From CAISIP01 sp031383745 (GTDB taxonomy: Bacteria > Pseudomonadota > Gammaproteobacteria > Burkholderiales > Burkholderiaceae_C): a stretch of DNA of 10,312 nt. The first letter of the stretch is position 1; each line of letters begins with the position of its first letter. Location of the stretch: the NCBI GenBank assembly GCA_031383745.1, contig JANMZX010000045.1, positions 1-10,312 of the forward strand. Direction: 5' to 3'. Positions 1 through 8,713 of the stretch are shown here, piece by piece. Both the position numbers and the translations under genes were made by a program. The notes under the pieces are model-generated. The model did no database searches. It worked only from the letters and a program-made list of their open reading frames with translations, and was not told the origin of the DNA.

Positions 1-134
1 TGTCCAAGATCCCGATGGGGCGTTTCGGCACCCCCGAGGAGGTCGCTGCCATGGTCACCTGGCTGTGCACCGAGGACTGTTCATTTTCCACCGGCGCGGT
101 GTTCGACCTCTCCGGTGGGCGATCCACGTACTGA
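1..134 (+). CDS. SDR family oxidoreductase, C-terminal end only
   Basis: The reading frame is open from the left edge to a TGA at 132-134, giving the last 43 residues of a protein whose start lies outside the window. The fragment contains IPMGRFGTPEEVA, then a TGAVFDLSGG motif, and ends GRSTY. This is the usual C-terminal signature of classical short-chain dehydrogenases (FabG-like), where the GRxGxPEEVA segment precedes the last helix and the GG motif closes the Rossmann domain. The catalytic Ser-Tyr-Lys and the cofactor-binding region are not visible, so the substrate cannot be read here. The next gene, a fumarylacetoacetate-hydrolase-family enzyme, starts 22 bp downstream and is probably co-transcribed. 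That pairing suggests, by inference, a sugar-acid dehydrogenase such as a 2-keto-3-deoxy-L-fuconate or -rhamnonate dehydrogenase. Any other SDR of a catabolic cluster remains possible. Confidence 0.85.
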   Translation, partial: SKIPMGRFGTPEEVAAMVTWLCTEDCSFSTGAVFDLSGGRSTY

Positions 135-144
135 CAGACAACCC

Positions 145-151
145 AGAAAGG
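145..151 (+). promoter_or_regulatory. Ribosome binding site for the FAH-family gene
   Basis: AGAAAGG lies 5 bp before the ATG at 157. It decides the start: an in-frame ATG at 115 would overlap the preceding gene and add 14 residues unlike the family, whereas the protein from 157 begins MKLVRYG, as family members do. Confidence 0.6.
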
Positions 152-156
152 CAATC

Positions 157-1005
157 ATGAAACTCGTTCGTTATGGCAACCCCGGCAAGGAAAAGCCCGG
201 CCTGATCGATGCCGAAGGCCGGCTGCGCGACCTCAGCAGCGTGGTCAAGGACATCGGCCCCGAGCAGTTGTCGGATGCCGCGTTGGCGAAGCTGCGCAAG
301 CTCAAGGCCGACAAGCTGCCGCTGGTCAAGGGTTCGCCGCGCATGGGTTGCCCGGTGGCGGGCATCGGCAAGTTCGTGGCGATCGGCCTGAACTACTCCG
401 ACCACGCCGCCGAGACCGGCGCCGCGATCCCGAAAGAGCCCATCGTCTTCATGAAGGCGACCACCTGCATCCAGGGTGCCAACGATCCGGTGATGCTGCC
501 CAAGGGGTCGGTCAAGACCGACTGGGAGGTGGAACTCGGCGTGGTCATCGGCACCCGTGCGCGGTACGTGTCGCAGAAGGCGGCGCTGGACCACGTGGCC
601 GGGTACTGCACCATCAACGACGTGAGCGAGCGCGAGTACCAGACCGAGCGCGGCCCGCAGTGGGACAAGGGCAAGGGCTGCGACACCTTCGGCCCCATCG
701 GCCCCTGGCTGGTCACGCGCGACGAGATCGCCAACGTCCAGAAGCTCGCGATGTGGCTCGACGTGAACGGCCAGCGCCGCCAGACCGGCAACACCAGGAC
801 CATGATCTTCGGCGTGGCCAAGCTGGTGAGTTATGTCAGCCAGTTCATGACGCTGATGCCGGGCGACGTGATCACCACCGGCACACCGCCTGGCGTCGCC
901 ATGGGCATGAAACCGCCGGTGTACCTGAAGAAGGGCGATGTCATGGCCCTGGGCATCGACGGCCTGGGCGAACAACGGCAACTGGTGGTGCCGTTCAAGT
1001 TGTGA
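157..1005 (+). CDS. Fumarylacetoacetate hydrolase family protein (likely 2,4-diketo-3-deoxy sugar-acid hydrolase)
   Basis: A 282-residue cytosolic enzyme of the FAH superfamily, which cleaves or hydrates 2-keto/diketo acids using a divalent metal. The N-terminal cap domain covers about residues 1-65 and the FAH fold about 70-280. The family core is intact: GLNYSDHAAETG at 77-88 with H83 and E86, and DWEVELG with E124 and E126. D155 in INDVSE is the third expected metal ligand, and TTGTPPGV at about 250-257 is the conserved loop. Length and the MKLVRYG start resemble L-2,4-diketo-3-deoxyrhamnonate/fuconate hydrolases, which yield pyruvate plus lactate, and the SDR gene immediately upstream fits that pathway. 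Relatives are often annotated as ureidoglycolate lyase or fumarylpyruvate hydrolase, so the family is certain but the substrate is an inference. A GC-rich hairpin and a 208-bp gap follow, so it is probably the last gene of its transcript. Confidence 0.9.
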   Translation: MKLVRYGNPGKEKPGLIDAEGRLRDLSSVVKDIGPEQLSDAALAKLRKLKADKLPLVKGSPRMGCPVAGIGKFVAIGLNYSDHAAETGAAIPKEPIVFMKATTCIQGANDPVMLPKGSVKTDWEVELGVVIGTRARYVSQKAALDHVAGYCTINDVSEREYQTERGPQWDKGKGCDTFGPIGPWLVTRDEIANVQKLAMWLDVNGQRRQTGNTRTMIFGVAKLVSYVSQFMTLMPGDVITTGTPPGVAMGMKPPVYLKKGDVMALGIDGLGEQRQLVVPFKL

Positions 1006-1010
1006 CGGGT

Positions 1011-1030
1011 CGCGCCGGATGCCCGGTGCG
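1011..1030 (+). terminator. GC-rich hairpin after the FAH-family gene
   Basis: Five bases after the stop codon an 8-bp stem pairs CGCGCCGG (1011-1018) with CCGGTGCG (1023-1030), including one G-T pair, around an ATGC loop. No T-tract follows, so it is not a textbook intrinsic terminator. It could be a 3'-end stabilising hairpin or assist Rho-dependent ending. The rest of the gap, up to the operator at 1182, contains only another weak G/C stem (1080-1085 with 1110-1115) and no gene that I can support. Confidence 0.35.
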
Positions 1031-1181
1031 CTCCTGCGCGGACCAGGCAAGGCGGGGTTGCATCGCTGACGGGGGGTAACGCGGGCCGTGTGCGTGGGCC
1101 GAGGGTAAACCCGCGCAGGGCCTAGGCGTCGAGGTCTAGAACGGGACGCGCTCCCGGTGTCTGGTCGGACTTCATGCAAAA

Positions 1182-1201
1182 TAGCACGATCGTTCGTTCT
1201 A
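1182..1201 (+). promoter_or_regulatory. Putative TetR operator (imperfect 20-bp palindrome)
   Basis: The 20 bases TAGCACGATCGTTCGTTCTA read nearly the same on both strands: 16 of 20 positions (8 of 10 pairs) are symmetric, giving TAGnACGAnCGnTCGTnCTA. It ends 12 bp before the ATG of the TetR-family gene. The size, symmetry and position are what is expected of an autoregulatory TetR-family operator controlling this regulator and the genes behind it. I saw no second copy in the window. A clear -35/-10 pair is not evident; a weak CAAAAT at 1177-1182 could be a -10 overlapped by the operator. Binding by the adjacent regulator is inferred. Confidence 0.6.
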
Positions 1202-1213
1202 ATCCCCGTTTGC

Positions 1214-1921
1214 ATGTCCGTGTCCCAGATACCCCGCAAAACCGCATCCACCACCGACCAGGACGGCCACCGCGCCAGCGCGGCGGAGGGGAGGGTCTCG
1301 CAGAAGGGGCAGCAGACCAAGGCCGCAATCGTCGACGCGGCGTTGCGCCTGGCCACCCAGGTCGGCCTGGAAGGCCTGAGCATCGGGGCGCTGGCCGAAC
1401 TGATGCACATGAGCAAGTCCGGGGTGTTCGCCCACTTCGGATCGCGCGAGGAAATGCAGATTTCAGTCGTGCACGAGTATTTCCGCCAGTTCGAGCAGGA
1501 GGTGTTCTATCCCGCCCTGGCGTTGCCGCGCGGCCTGCCCCGGGTGCAGGCGCTGTTCGCCAACTGGATGAAGCGCGTGGCGGTGGAGATCCAGTCCGGC
1601 TGCATCTTCATCAGCGGAGCGGTCGAGTTCGACGACCGCCCGGGGGTGGTGCGGGACGCCTTGTCCACCTCGGTGAAGACCTGGCTGGCAGCGATGCACC
1701 GGGCTGTGATGCAGGCGCAGGAAGAAGGGCACCTCAGCCCCCAGGCCGACGCCCAGCAGATGTCGTTCGAGATCCATGGCCTGATCCTGGCGCTGCACTA
1801 CGAGGCCCGTTTTCTGAACAACCCCGGTTCGATGGCCCGCGCCAACACCGGCTTCGCGTACATCCTTTCCCGCTACGGCGCACCGCCGCGCCCGGCTGGC
1901 GACGACGTCACCGGACGATGA
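1214..1921 (+). CDS. TetR/AcrR family transcriptional regulator
   Basis: A 235-residue regulator. A polar N-terminal tail of about 33 residues precedes the TetR DNA-binding domain at about 35-82. There, helix 1 (KAAIVDAALRLATQVG) leads into a helix-turn-helix with recognition segment MSKSGVFAHFGSREEM at about 66-81, matching the usual S-x-G-x-[IVLF]-[YF]-x-[HY]-F pattern. The rest is an all-helical ligand-binding and dimerisation domain with GCIFISGAVEFDDRPG at about 109-124. The ATG at 1214 is preferred over the in-frame ATG at 1157, because the 20-bp palindrome at 1182-1201 would otherwise lie inside the gene. The Shine-Dalgarno before 1214 is poor, so a short or leaderless mRNA is possible. 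The acyl-CoA dehydrogenase gene starts 26 bp downstream in the same direction, so it most likely represses itself and the beta-oxidation genes. The ligand, perhaps an acyl-CoA, is inferred from context only. Confidence 0.88.
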   Translation: MSVSQIPRKTASTTDQDGHRASAAEGRVSQKGQQTKAAIVDAALRLATQVGLEGLSIGALAELMHMSKSGVFAHFGSREEMQISVVHEYFRQFEQEVFYPALALPRGLPRVQALFANWMKRVAVEIQSGCIFISGAVEFDDRPGVVRDALSTSVKTWLAAMHRAVMQAQEEGHLSPQADAQQMSFEIHGLILALHYEARFLNNPGSMARANTGFAYILSRYGAPPRPAGDDVTGR

Positions 1922-1935
1922 GATTTCCAATTTTT

Positions 1936-1941
1936 CAGGAG
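1936..1941 (+). promoter_or_regulatory. Ribosome binding site of the acyl-CoA dehydrogenase gene
   Basis: CAGGAG sits 6 bp before the ATG at 1948, directly after an A/T-rich stretch (about 1921-1936) that stands out in this GC-rich region and should leave the site unstructured. Confidence 0.6.
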
Positions 1942-1947
1942 TAACCC

Positions 1948-3744
<1,797 letters not shown>

Positions 3745-3781
3745 TCCGTTCATTTCCCACCAACTTTTCGAGGAGATCCGC

Positions 3782-4219
3782 ATGTTCAAGAATGTCGCAA
3801 CCGGTTGTATGTTTCTGGTCCTGTCCGGTGCCGTCCTGGCACAGATGAACCCGGTCGGTACCTGGCACACCGTCGACGAGAAGACCAAGGAGCCCAAGTC
3901 CGAGATCCAGATCACCGACAACGGCGGCGTGCTCAGCGGCAAGGTCACCAAGCTGCTGCGCAAGGACGCCAAGCAGGACGCGCTGTGCGACGAATGCACC
4001 GACGATCGCAAGGGCAAGCCGATGCTCGGACTGGAGATCATCCGCGGCGCCAAGAAGGCCGATGGCAAGGACATCTGGGAGGACGGCAAGATCCTGGACC
4101 CTGAGAACGGCAAGAACTACACCTTGAAGATGACCCCGATAGAGGGTGGCAAGAAGCTCGAGGTGCGCGGGTCGATCGGTCCCTTCGGCCGTACCCAGAC
4201 CTGGGTGCGCACGCCGTAA
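3782..4219 (+). CDS. DUF2147 domain-containing exported protein
   Basis: A 145-residue protein. The first 20 residues form a Sec signal peptide: a lysine near the start, a hydrophobic core (CMFLVLSGAV) and an A-L-A site before Q21, predicting a mature periplasmic protein of about 125 residues. The mature part starts with P-x-G-x-W (NPVGTWHTVD), followed by a two-cysteine segment (ALCDECTDD) and KGKPMLGLEII, then GxWEDGKILDPENGKNY. This is the pattern of the DUF2147 family, small beta-rich proteins of unknown biochemical role. A good AGGAG lies 6 bp before the ATG. It sits 37 bp after the acyl-CoA dehydrogenase gene and 24 bp before the FadN-like gene, so it is co-transcribed with cytosolic beta-oxidation enzymes. 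A role in handling lipids or the envelope during growth on fatty acids is a guess from context. The two cysteines could form a disulfide. Confidence 0.88.
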   Translation: MFKNVATGCMFLVLSGAVLAQMNPVGTWHTVDEKTKEPKSEIQITDNGGVLSGKVTKLLRKDAKQDALCDECTDDRKGKPMLGLEIIRGAKKADGKDIWEDGKILDPENGKNYTLKMTPIEGGKKLEVRGSIGPFGRTQTWVRTP

Positions 4220-4243
4220 TTTGCCTCTCCAACAGGGAAATCC

Positions 4244-6643
4244 ATGTCCAAGTTCCAAGTCAAGCAAGTCGCCATCCTCGGCGCGGGGGTGATGGGCGCG
4301 CAGATCGCCGCCCATCTGGTCAACGTCGGGGTGCCGGTGGTGCTGTTCGACCTGCCCGCGAAGGAAGGCCCGAAGAACGGCATCGTGAGTCGGGCGGTCG
4401 AGAGCCTCAAGAAGCAGAAACCCGCGCCCCTGGGTGTGCCGCAGGACGCCGCGCTGATCCGCCAGGCGAACTACGAGGAGCACATGGAGCAGCTGCGCAG
4501 TTGCGACCTCGTGATCGAGGCGATCGCGGAGCGCATGGACTGGAAGCTGGACCTGTACACCAAGATCGCGCCGTTCCTCGCGCCGCATGCGATCGTGGCG
4601 TCCAACACCTCGGGCCTGTCGATCACCAAGCTCAGTGCCGCGTTGCCCGACGCCATCAAGCCGCGTTTCTGCGGCATCCATTTCTTCAACCCGCCGCGCT
4701 ACATGACGCTGGTCGAGTTGATCAACACCCCCACCACCGAGGCGTCGGTGCTCGACGACCTGGAAGCCTTTGTGACCAGTGCCCTGGGCAAGGGGGTGGT
4801 GCGTGCGCACGACACGCCGAACTTCATCGCCAACCGCATCGGCATCGCCGGCATGCTGGCGACGATCAGGCAGGTGGAGAACTTCGGCCTGACGTATGAC
4901 GTGGTCGACGACCTGACCGGCAAGAAGCTCGGGCGTGCCAGTTCGGGCACCTTCCGCACTGCGGATGTGGTCGGCCTGGACACGCTGTCCCACGTCGTCA
5001 AGACGCTGCAGGACAACCTGAGCCTGGAGACCGACCCGTTCTACGGCAACTTCGCCACCCCGCCGGTGCTGGCCAAACTGATCGCCATGGGCAACCTGGG
5101 CCAGAAGACCGGCGCCGGTTTCTACAAGAAGGTCGGGCGGGACATCCTGCGTTTCGATGCTACCGCCGGCGACTATGTGCCCAGCGGCGCCAAGGCCGAC
5201 GAGGTCGTGGGCCGCATGCTCAAGAAGCCAGCGCTGGAGCGGCTGCGCCTGCTGCGCAACGCCGAAGGCGCGGAGCCTCGTTTCCTGTGGGCCCTGATGC
5301 GCGACCAGTTCCACTATGCCGCGGTGCACCTGCACACGGTGGCCGAGACGGCCCGCGACGTCGACCTCGCGATGCGCTGGGGTTTCGGTGTCAAGCAGGG
5401 CCCGTTCGAGTTGTGGCAGGAGGCCGGCTGGCTGGAGGTCGCCACCATGGTGCAGGAGGACATCACGGCCGGACGCGCGTTGTGCAACACGCCGCTGCCC
5501 GACTGGGTATTCAAGGGGCCAGTGGCAGAGGCCGGCGGCGTGCACACGGCGCAGGGATCGTGGAGCGCTTCGGCGGGCCAGTTCATCGCACGGCGCACGC
5601 TGCCGGTGTACGCGCGCCAGCATTTCCGCGAGGATGTCGCGGGCAGCGCTGCACCCTGTGCAGCGACCGCCGGAAAGACGGTGTTCGAAGACGACGCGAT
5701 CCGCCTGTGGACGCTGGACGACGCGGTGCTGATCGCCAGCATCAAGACCAAGATGCACGCGATCAGCCCCGACGTGGCCGAGGGCCTGTCGCGCGCTGTC
5801 GACATCGCCGAGCAGGACTACGAGGGCCTTGTGATCTGGTCCAACGACGAGATGTTTTCGGTCGGTGCCGATCTGCAGGTCATGTTGCCGGCGTTCATGG
5901 TGGCGGGCATCTCGGCCATCGACGGTGCGGAAGCCGAGTTGCAGGCCACCATGCTGCGCCTGCGGTACGCGAACGTGCCGGTGGTGTCGGCGATCCGTGG
6001 TCTCGCGCTGGGTGGTGGCTGCGAGATCGCGGTCTACAGCGCCAGGCGGGTGGCGGCGATGGAAAGCTACATCGGGCTGGTCGAGGTGGGCGTGGGGCTG
6101 GTGCCCGGCGCCGGTGGCCTGACCTATATCGCCCGGCGCGCGGCGGAGAACGCGGCTGCGTCGACCAACAAGGATCTGCTGCCCTTCCTGACCGAAGGTT
6201 TCACCGCTGCGGCGATGGCCAAGGTGGGCACCAGCGCGATCGAGTCGCGCCAGCTGGGCTACCTGCAAGACAGCGACGTGATCGTGCCGCACAAGGATGA
6301 ACTGCTGTTCGTGGCGATCGCGCAGGCGCGGGCGATGGCGGCATCGGGTTACCGGCCGCCGGCCCGCCGCGCCTTTGCCGTGGCCGGCCGCAGCGGCCTG
6401 GCCACGATCAAGGGATCGCTGGTGAACATGCGCGACGGTGGCTTCATCAGCGCGCACGACTTCCACATCGGCAGCATGATCGCCAACGTGGTGTGTGGCG
6501 GCGATGTCGATGCAGGCACGCTGGTGACCGAGGAGTACCTGATGGCGCTGGAGCGCAAGGCCTTCTGCGAACTCGTCACCCACGCCAAGACCCAGGAACG
6601 CATCATGGGCATGATGGCCACCGGCAAGCCGGTGCGCAACTGA
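4244..6643 (+). CDS. 3-hydroxyacyl-CoA dehydrogenase / enoyl-CoA hydratase fusion, FadN-like
   Basis: A 799-residue bifunctional beta-oxidation enzyme that hydrates 2-enoyl-CoA and oxidises 3-hydroxyacyl-CoA with NAD. The dehydrogenase comes first: the Rossmann motif GAGVMGAQIA near the N-terminus, SNTSGLS (S120), catalytic H146 in GIHFFNPP, E158 and N197. Two 3HCDH C-terminal modules follow (about 190-295 and 345-430). The crotonase-fold hydratase is C-terminal (about 480-700), with FSVGADL for the oxyanion hole and both catalytic glutamates, E594 in GGGCE and E614 in LVEVGVGLVPGAGG. Their 20-residue spacing is as in mitochondrial enoyl-CoA hydratase. This order is that of Bacillus FadN and the reverse of E. 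coli FadB. Both active sites look complete. The thiolase gene follows after 19 bp, so the two products may work together or form a complex, as known for beta-oxidation fusions and thiolases. Confidence 0.93.
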   Translation: MSKFQVKQVAILGAGVMGAQIAAHLVNVGVPVVLFDLPAKEGPKNGIVSRAVESLKKQKPAPLGVPQDAALIRQANYEEHMEQLRSCDLVIEAIAERMDWKLDLYTKIAPFLAPHAIVASNTSGLSITKLSAALPDAIKPRFCGIHFFNPPRYMTLVELINTPTTEASVLDDLEAFVTSALGKGVVRAHDTPNFIANRIGIAGMLATIRQVENFGLTYDVVDDLTGKKLGRASSGTFRTADVVGLDTLSHVVKTLQDNLSLETDPFYGNFATPPVLAKLIAMGNLGQKTGAGFYKKVGRDILRFDATAGDYVPSGAKADEVVGRMLKKPALERLRLLRNAEGAEPRFLWALMRDQFHYAAVHLHTVAETARDVDLAMRWGFGVKQGPFELWQEAGWLEVATMVQEDITAGRALCNTPLPDWVFKGPVAEAGGVHTAQGSWSASAGQFIARRTLPVYARQHFREDVAGSAAPCAATAGKTVFEDDAIRLWTLDDAVLIASIKTKMHAISPDVAEGLSRAVDIAEQDYEGLVIWSNDEMFSVGADLQVMLPAFMVAGISAIDGAEAELQATMLRLRYANVPVVSAIRGLALGGGCEIAVYSARRVAAMESYIGLVEVGVGLVPGAGGLTYIARRAAENAAASTNKDLLPFLTEGFTAAAMAKVGTSAIESRQLGYLQDSDVIVPHKDELLFVAIAQARAMAASGYRPPARRAFAVAGRSGLATIKGSLVNMRDGGFISAHDFHIGSMIANVVCGGDVDAGTLVTEEYLMALERKAFCELVTHAKTQERIMGMMATGKPVRN

Positions 6644-6662
6644 ACCCACCCAAGGCACATAC

Positions 6663-7859
6663 ATGAAACAAGTTCAGGAAGCCTATATCGTCGCCGCCAC
6701 GCGCACGCCCATCGGGCGTTCGCACCGCGGGTTTTTCAGGAACATGCGCCCCGACGATCTGCTGGTGCGCGCCATCCAGGGCGCACTGGCCCAGGTGCCC
6801 ACACTCGACCCGCAGGCGATCGAAGACCTGATCTGCGGCTGCGCGATCCCCGAGGGGCCGCAGGGCCTGAACGTGGCGCGTATCGGCGCGGTGCTGGCTG
6901 GTCTGCCCCACAGCGTGGGCGGCATCACCGTGAACCGGTTTTGCGCCTCGGGGCTGAGCGCGATCCAGATGGCGGCCGATCGCATTCGCGTTGGCGAGGC
7001 CGACGTGATGCTGGCGGCCGGCACCGAGAGCATGAGCATGGTGCCGATGATGGGCAATTCCCCGTCGCTGTCGCCCGCCATGTTCAACAACGACGAGAAC
7101 GTCGGCATCGCCTACGGCATGGGCCTGACCGCAGAGAAGGTGGCCAACCAGTGGAAGGTGTCGCGCGGCGCGCAGGACGCGTTTGCGGTGCAATCCCATG
7201 CCAGGGCGCTGGCCGCGATGAAGGCGGGCGAATTCAGCGCCGAGATCACGCCGGTGGAGGTGACGGAACGCAGCCCGAACCTGGAGACTGGCGCGGTGCA
7301 GTTGTCCACCCGCATGGTCAGCCTAGACGAAGGCGCACGCAGCGACACCACGCTCGAAGGCCTGGCGCGGCTGAAGGCGGTGTTCGCGGCGCGCGGTTCG
7401 GTGACAGCGGGAAACAGCTCGCAGACCTCGGATGGCGCCGGTGCGTTGATCCTGGCCAGCGAGAAGGCGGTGCAGCAGTTCGGCCTGGTGCCGTTGGCGC
7501 GCTTCGTGAGTTTTGCCAGCAAGGGTGTGCCACCCCGTATCATGGGCATCGGCCCGATCGAGGCCATCCCGGCAGCGTTGCGGTTCGCCGGCCTCCAGCA
7601 GGACGACATCGACTGGTTCGAACTCAATGAAGCCTTTGCTGCGCAATCGCTGGCGGTCATCAACACCCTGCGCCTCGACCCGGCCAAGGTCAACCCGATG
7701 GGCGGCGCGATCGCGCTCGGGCACCCGCTGGGCGCCACTGGTGCGATCCGGGCTGCCACGGTGGTGCATGCGTTGCACCGCAAGCAGCTGCGATACGGCA
7801 TGGTGACCATGTGTGTGGGCATGGGGCAGGGCGCGGCCGGCATCTTCGAGCGGGTCTGA
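6663..7859 (+). CDS. Acetyl-CoA C-acyltransferase (thiolase), FadA-like
   Basis: A 398-residue thiolase that cleaves 3-ketoacyl-CoA with CoA to acetyl-CoA and a shortened acyl-CoA, the last step of the beta-oxidation turn. The start YIVAATRTPIGR is typical. The nucleophile is C94 in NRFCASGLSAIQMAA. NEAFA (322-326), H354 in GGAIALGHPLGATG and C384 in MCVGMGQG supply the remaining active-site residues. The length is normal and all catalytic positions are present. A modest AAGG lies 7 bp before the ATG. The gene follows the FadN-like fusion by 19 bp and ends 5 bp before the thioesterase start. A degradative FadA-type function is favoured over a biosynthetic acetoacetyl-CoA thiolase because of the operon; sequence alone does not fully separate them. 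Confidence 0.93.
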   Translation: MKQVQEAYIVAATRTPIGRSHRGFFRNMRPDDLLVRAIQGALAQVPTLDPQAIEDLICGCAIPEGPQGLNVARIGAVLAGLPHSVGGITVNRFCASGLSAIQMAADRIRVGEADVMLAAGTESMSMVPMMGNSPSLSPAMFNNDENVGIAYGMGLTAEKVANQWKVSRGAQDAFAVQSHARALAAMKAGEFSAEITPVEVTERSPNLETGAVQLSTRMVSLDEGARSDTTLEGLARLKAVFAARGSVTAGNSSQTSDGAGALILASEKAVQQFGLVPLARFVSFASKGVPPRIMGIGPIEAIPAALRFAGLQQDDIDWFELNEAFAAQSLAVINTLRLDPAKVNPMGGAIALGHPLGATGAIRAATVVHALHRKQLRYGMVTMCVGMGQGAAGIFERV

Positions 7860-7864
7860 TCCCG

Positions 7865-8704
7865 GTGGAACCACACCCCTTCGACCAGGCCATTGCGCTG
7901 CAGGCCGAGGGGCCGGACCGCTTCACTGGTCAGTGCGGGCGCAGCTACTGGAACATGCTGGGGCCGTTTGGTGGCATCTCGGCGGCCACAGCGTTGCAGG
8001 CGGTGCTGCAACACCCGGGCCGGCTGGGCGAGCCGGTGTCGTTGACGGTGAACTACGCCAGCGCCCTGATCGAAGGTACTTTCGCCATCTTGGCGCGACC
8101 CGTGCGGACCAACCGCTCCACCCAGCACTGGATGCTGGAACTGCAGCAGCCGGGCGCCGATGGCTCCTGGCAAACCGCCTTGTCGGCGACGGCGCTGACC
8201 GCACTGCGCCGCCCCACCTGGGGTGCCAGCGACGTGCCGTTTCCCGACGTGCCTTCGCCCGGGAGCCTGCAGACGGTGCGCCGCGCCTTTCCGTTGGAGT
8301 GGTTCAACCGATACGAACTCGCGTCCGTGTGCGGCGGCATCCCGGATGCGTGGGATGGCGCCGAAAACATGGGTGGCGCCGACACCGCCAGCCTGACCCG
8401 GGTCTGGATGCGCGACATGCCGCTGCGCCCGCTCGACTTCTGCAGCCTCACCGCCCTGGCCGATGTCTTCTTCCCGCGCGTGTTCCTGCGCCGCGCCAGC
8501 CGGGTGCCGGCCGGCACGGTGTCGATGACGGTATATTTCCATGCCGGTGGCGAGGTGCTGCGCGAATGCGGCACCGGCTTTGTTCTCGGACAGGCACGCG
8601 GCCAGGTGTATCGCAACGGCTTTTTCGACCAGACGGCGCAGTTGTGGAGTGCGGCCGGCGAGCCGCTGGCCACCAGCACCCAGGTCGTCTATTACAAGGA
8701 ATAA
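7865..8704 (+). CDS. TesB-like acyl-CoA thioesterase (double hotdog)
   Basis: A 279-residue thioesterase-family protein that probably hydrolyses acyl-CoA to free acid and CoA. It has two hotdog halves. The first includes GPFGGISAATALQAVLQHP, the hotdog helix, followed by SLTVNYASALIEG. The second has LTALADVFFPRVFL, then TVSMTVYFH, and ends ATSTQVVYYKE. By eye D200, T218 and Q273 line up with the Asp-Thr-Gln catalytic triad of E. coli TesB, with slightly different spacing. The start is uncertain. The ATG at 7811 would overlap the thiolase gene by 49 bases and add unrelated residues, and the next in-frame ATG (7955) would cut into the first hotdog. I therefore chose GTG at 7865, 5 bp after the thiolase stop, although its Shine-Dalgarno is weak. 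That spacing suggests translational coupling to the thiolase. It may free CoA from end products that the pathway cannot shorten further. Confidence 0.8.
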   Translation: MEPHPFDQAIALQAEGPDRFTGQCGRSYWNMLGPFGGISAATALQAVLQHPGRLGEPVSLTVNYASALIEGTFAILARPVRTNRSTQHWMLELQQPGADGSWQTALSATALTALRRPTWGASDVPFPDVPSPGSLQTVRRAFPLEWFNRYELASVCGGIPDAWDGAENMGGADTASLTRVWMRDMPLRPLDFCSLTALADVFFPRVFLRRASRVPAGTVSMTVYFHAGGEVLRECGTGFVLGQARGQVYRNGFFDQTAQLWSAAGEPLATSTQVVYYKE

Positions 8705-8713
8705 GGACATCCC

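Noticed and set aside
115..156. Upstream ATG extension of the FAH-family gene
   Set aside because: It overlaps the preceding SDR gene, lacks a suitable ribosome site and adds 14 residues not typical of the family; ATG 157 has AGAAAGG in front.
1080..1115. CGCGGG/CCCGCG inverted repeat between the FAH-family and TetR genes
   Set aside because: Six-base arms with a 24-base loop in GC-rich DNA arise easily by chance; no T-run and no clear role.
1157..1213. Upstream ATG extension of the TetR gene
   Set aside because: It would place the palindromic putative operator inside the coding sequence and adds residues (RTSCKIARSF and onward) unlike TetR N-termini.
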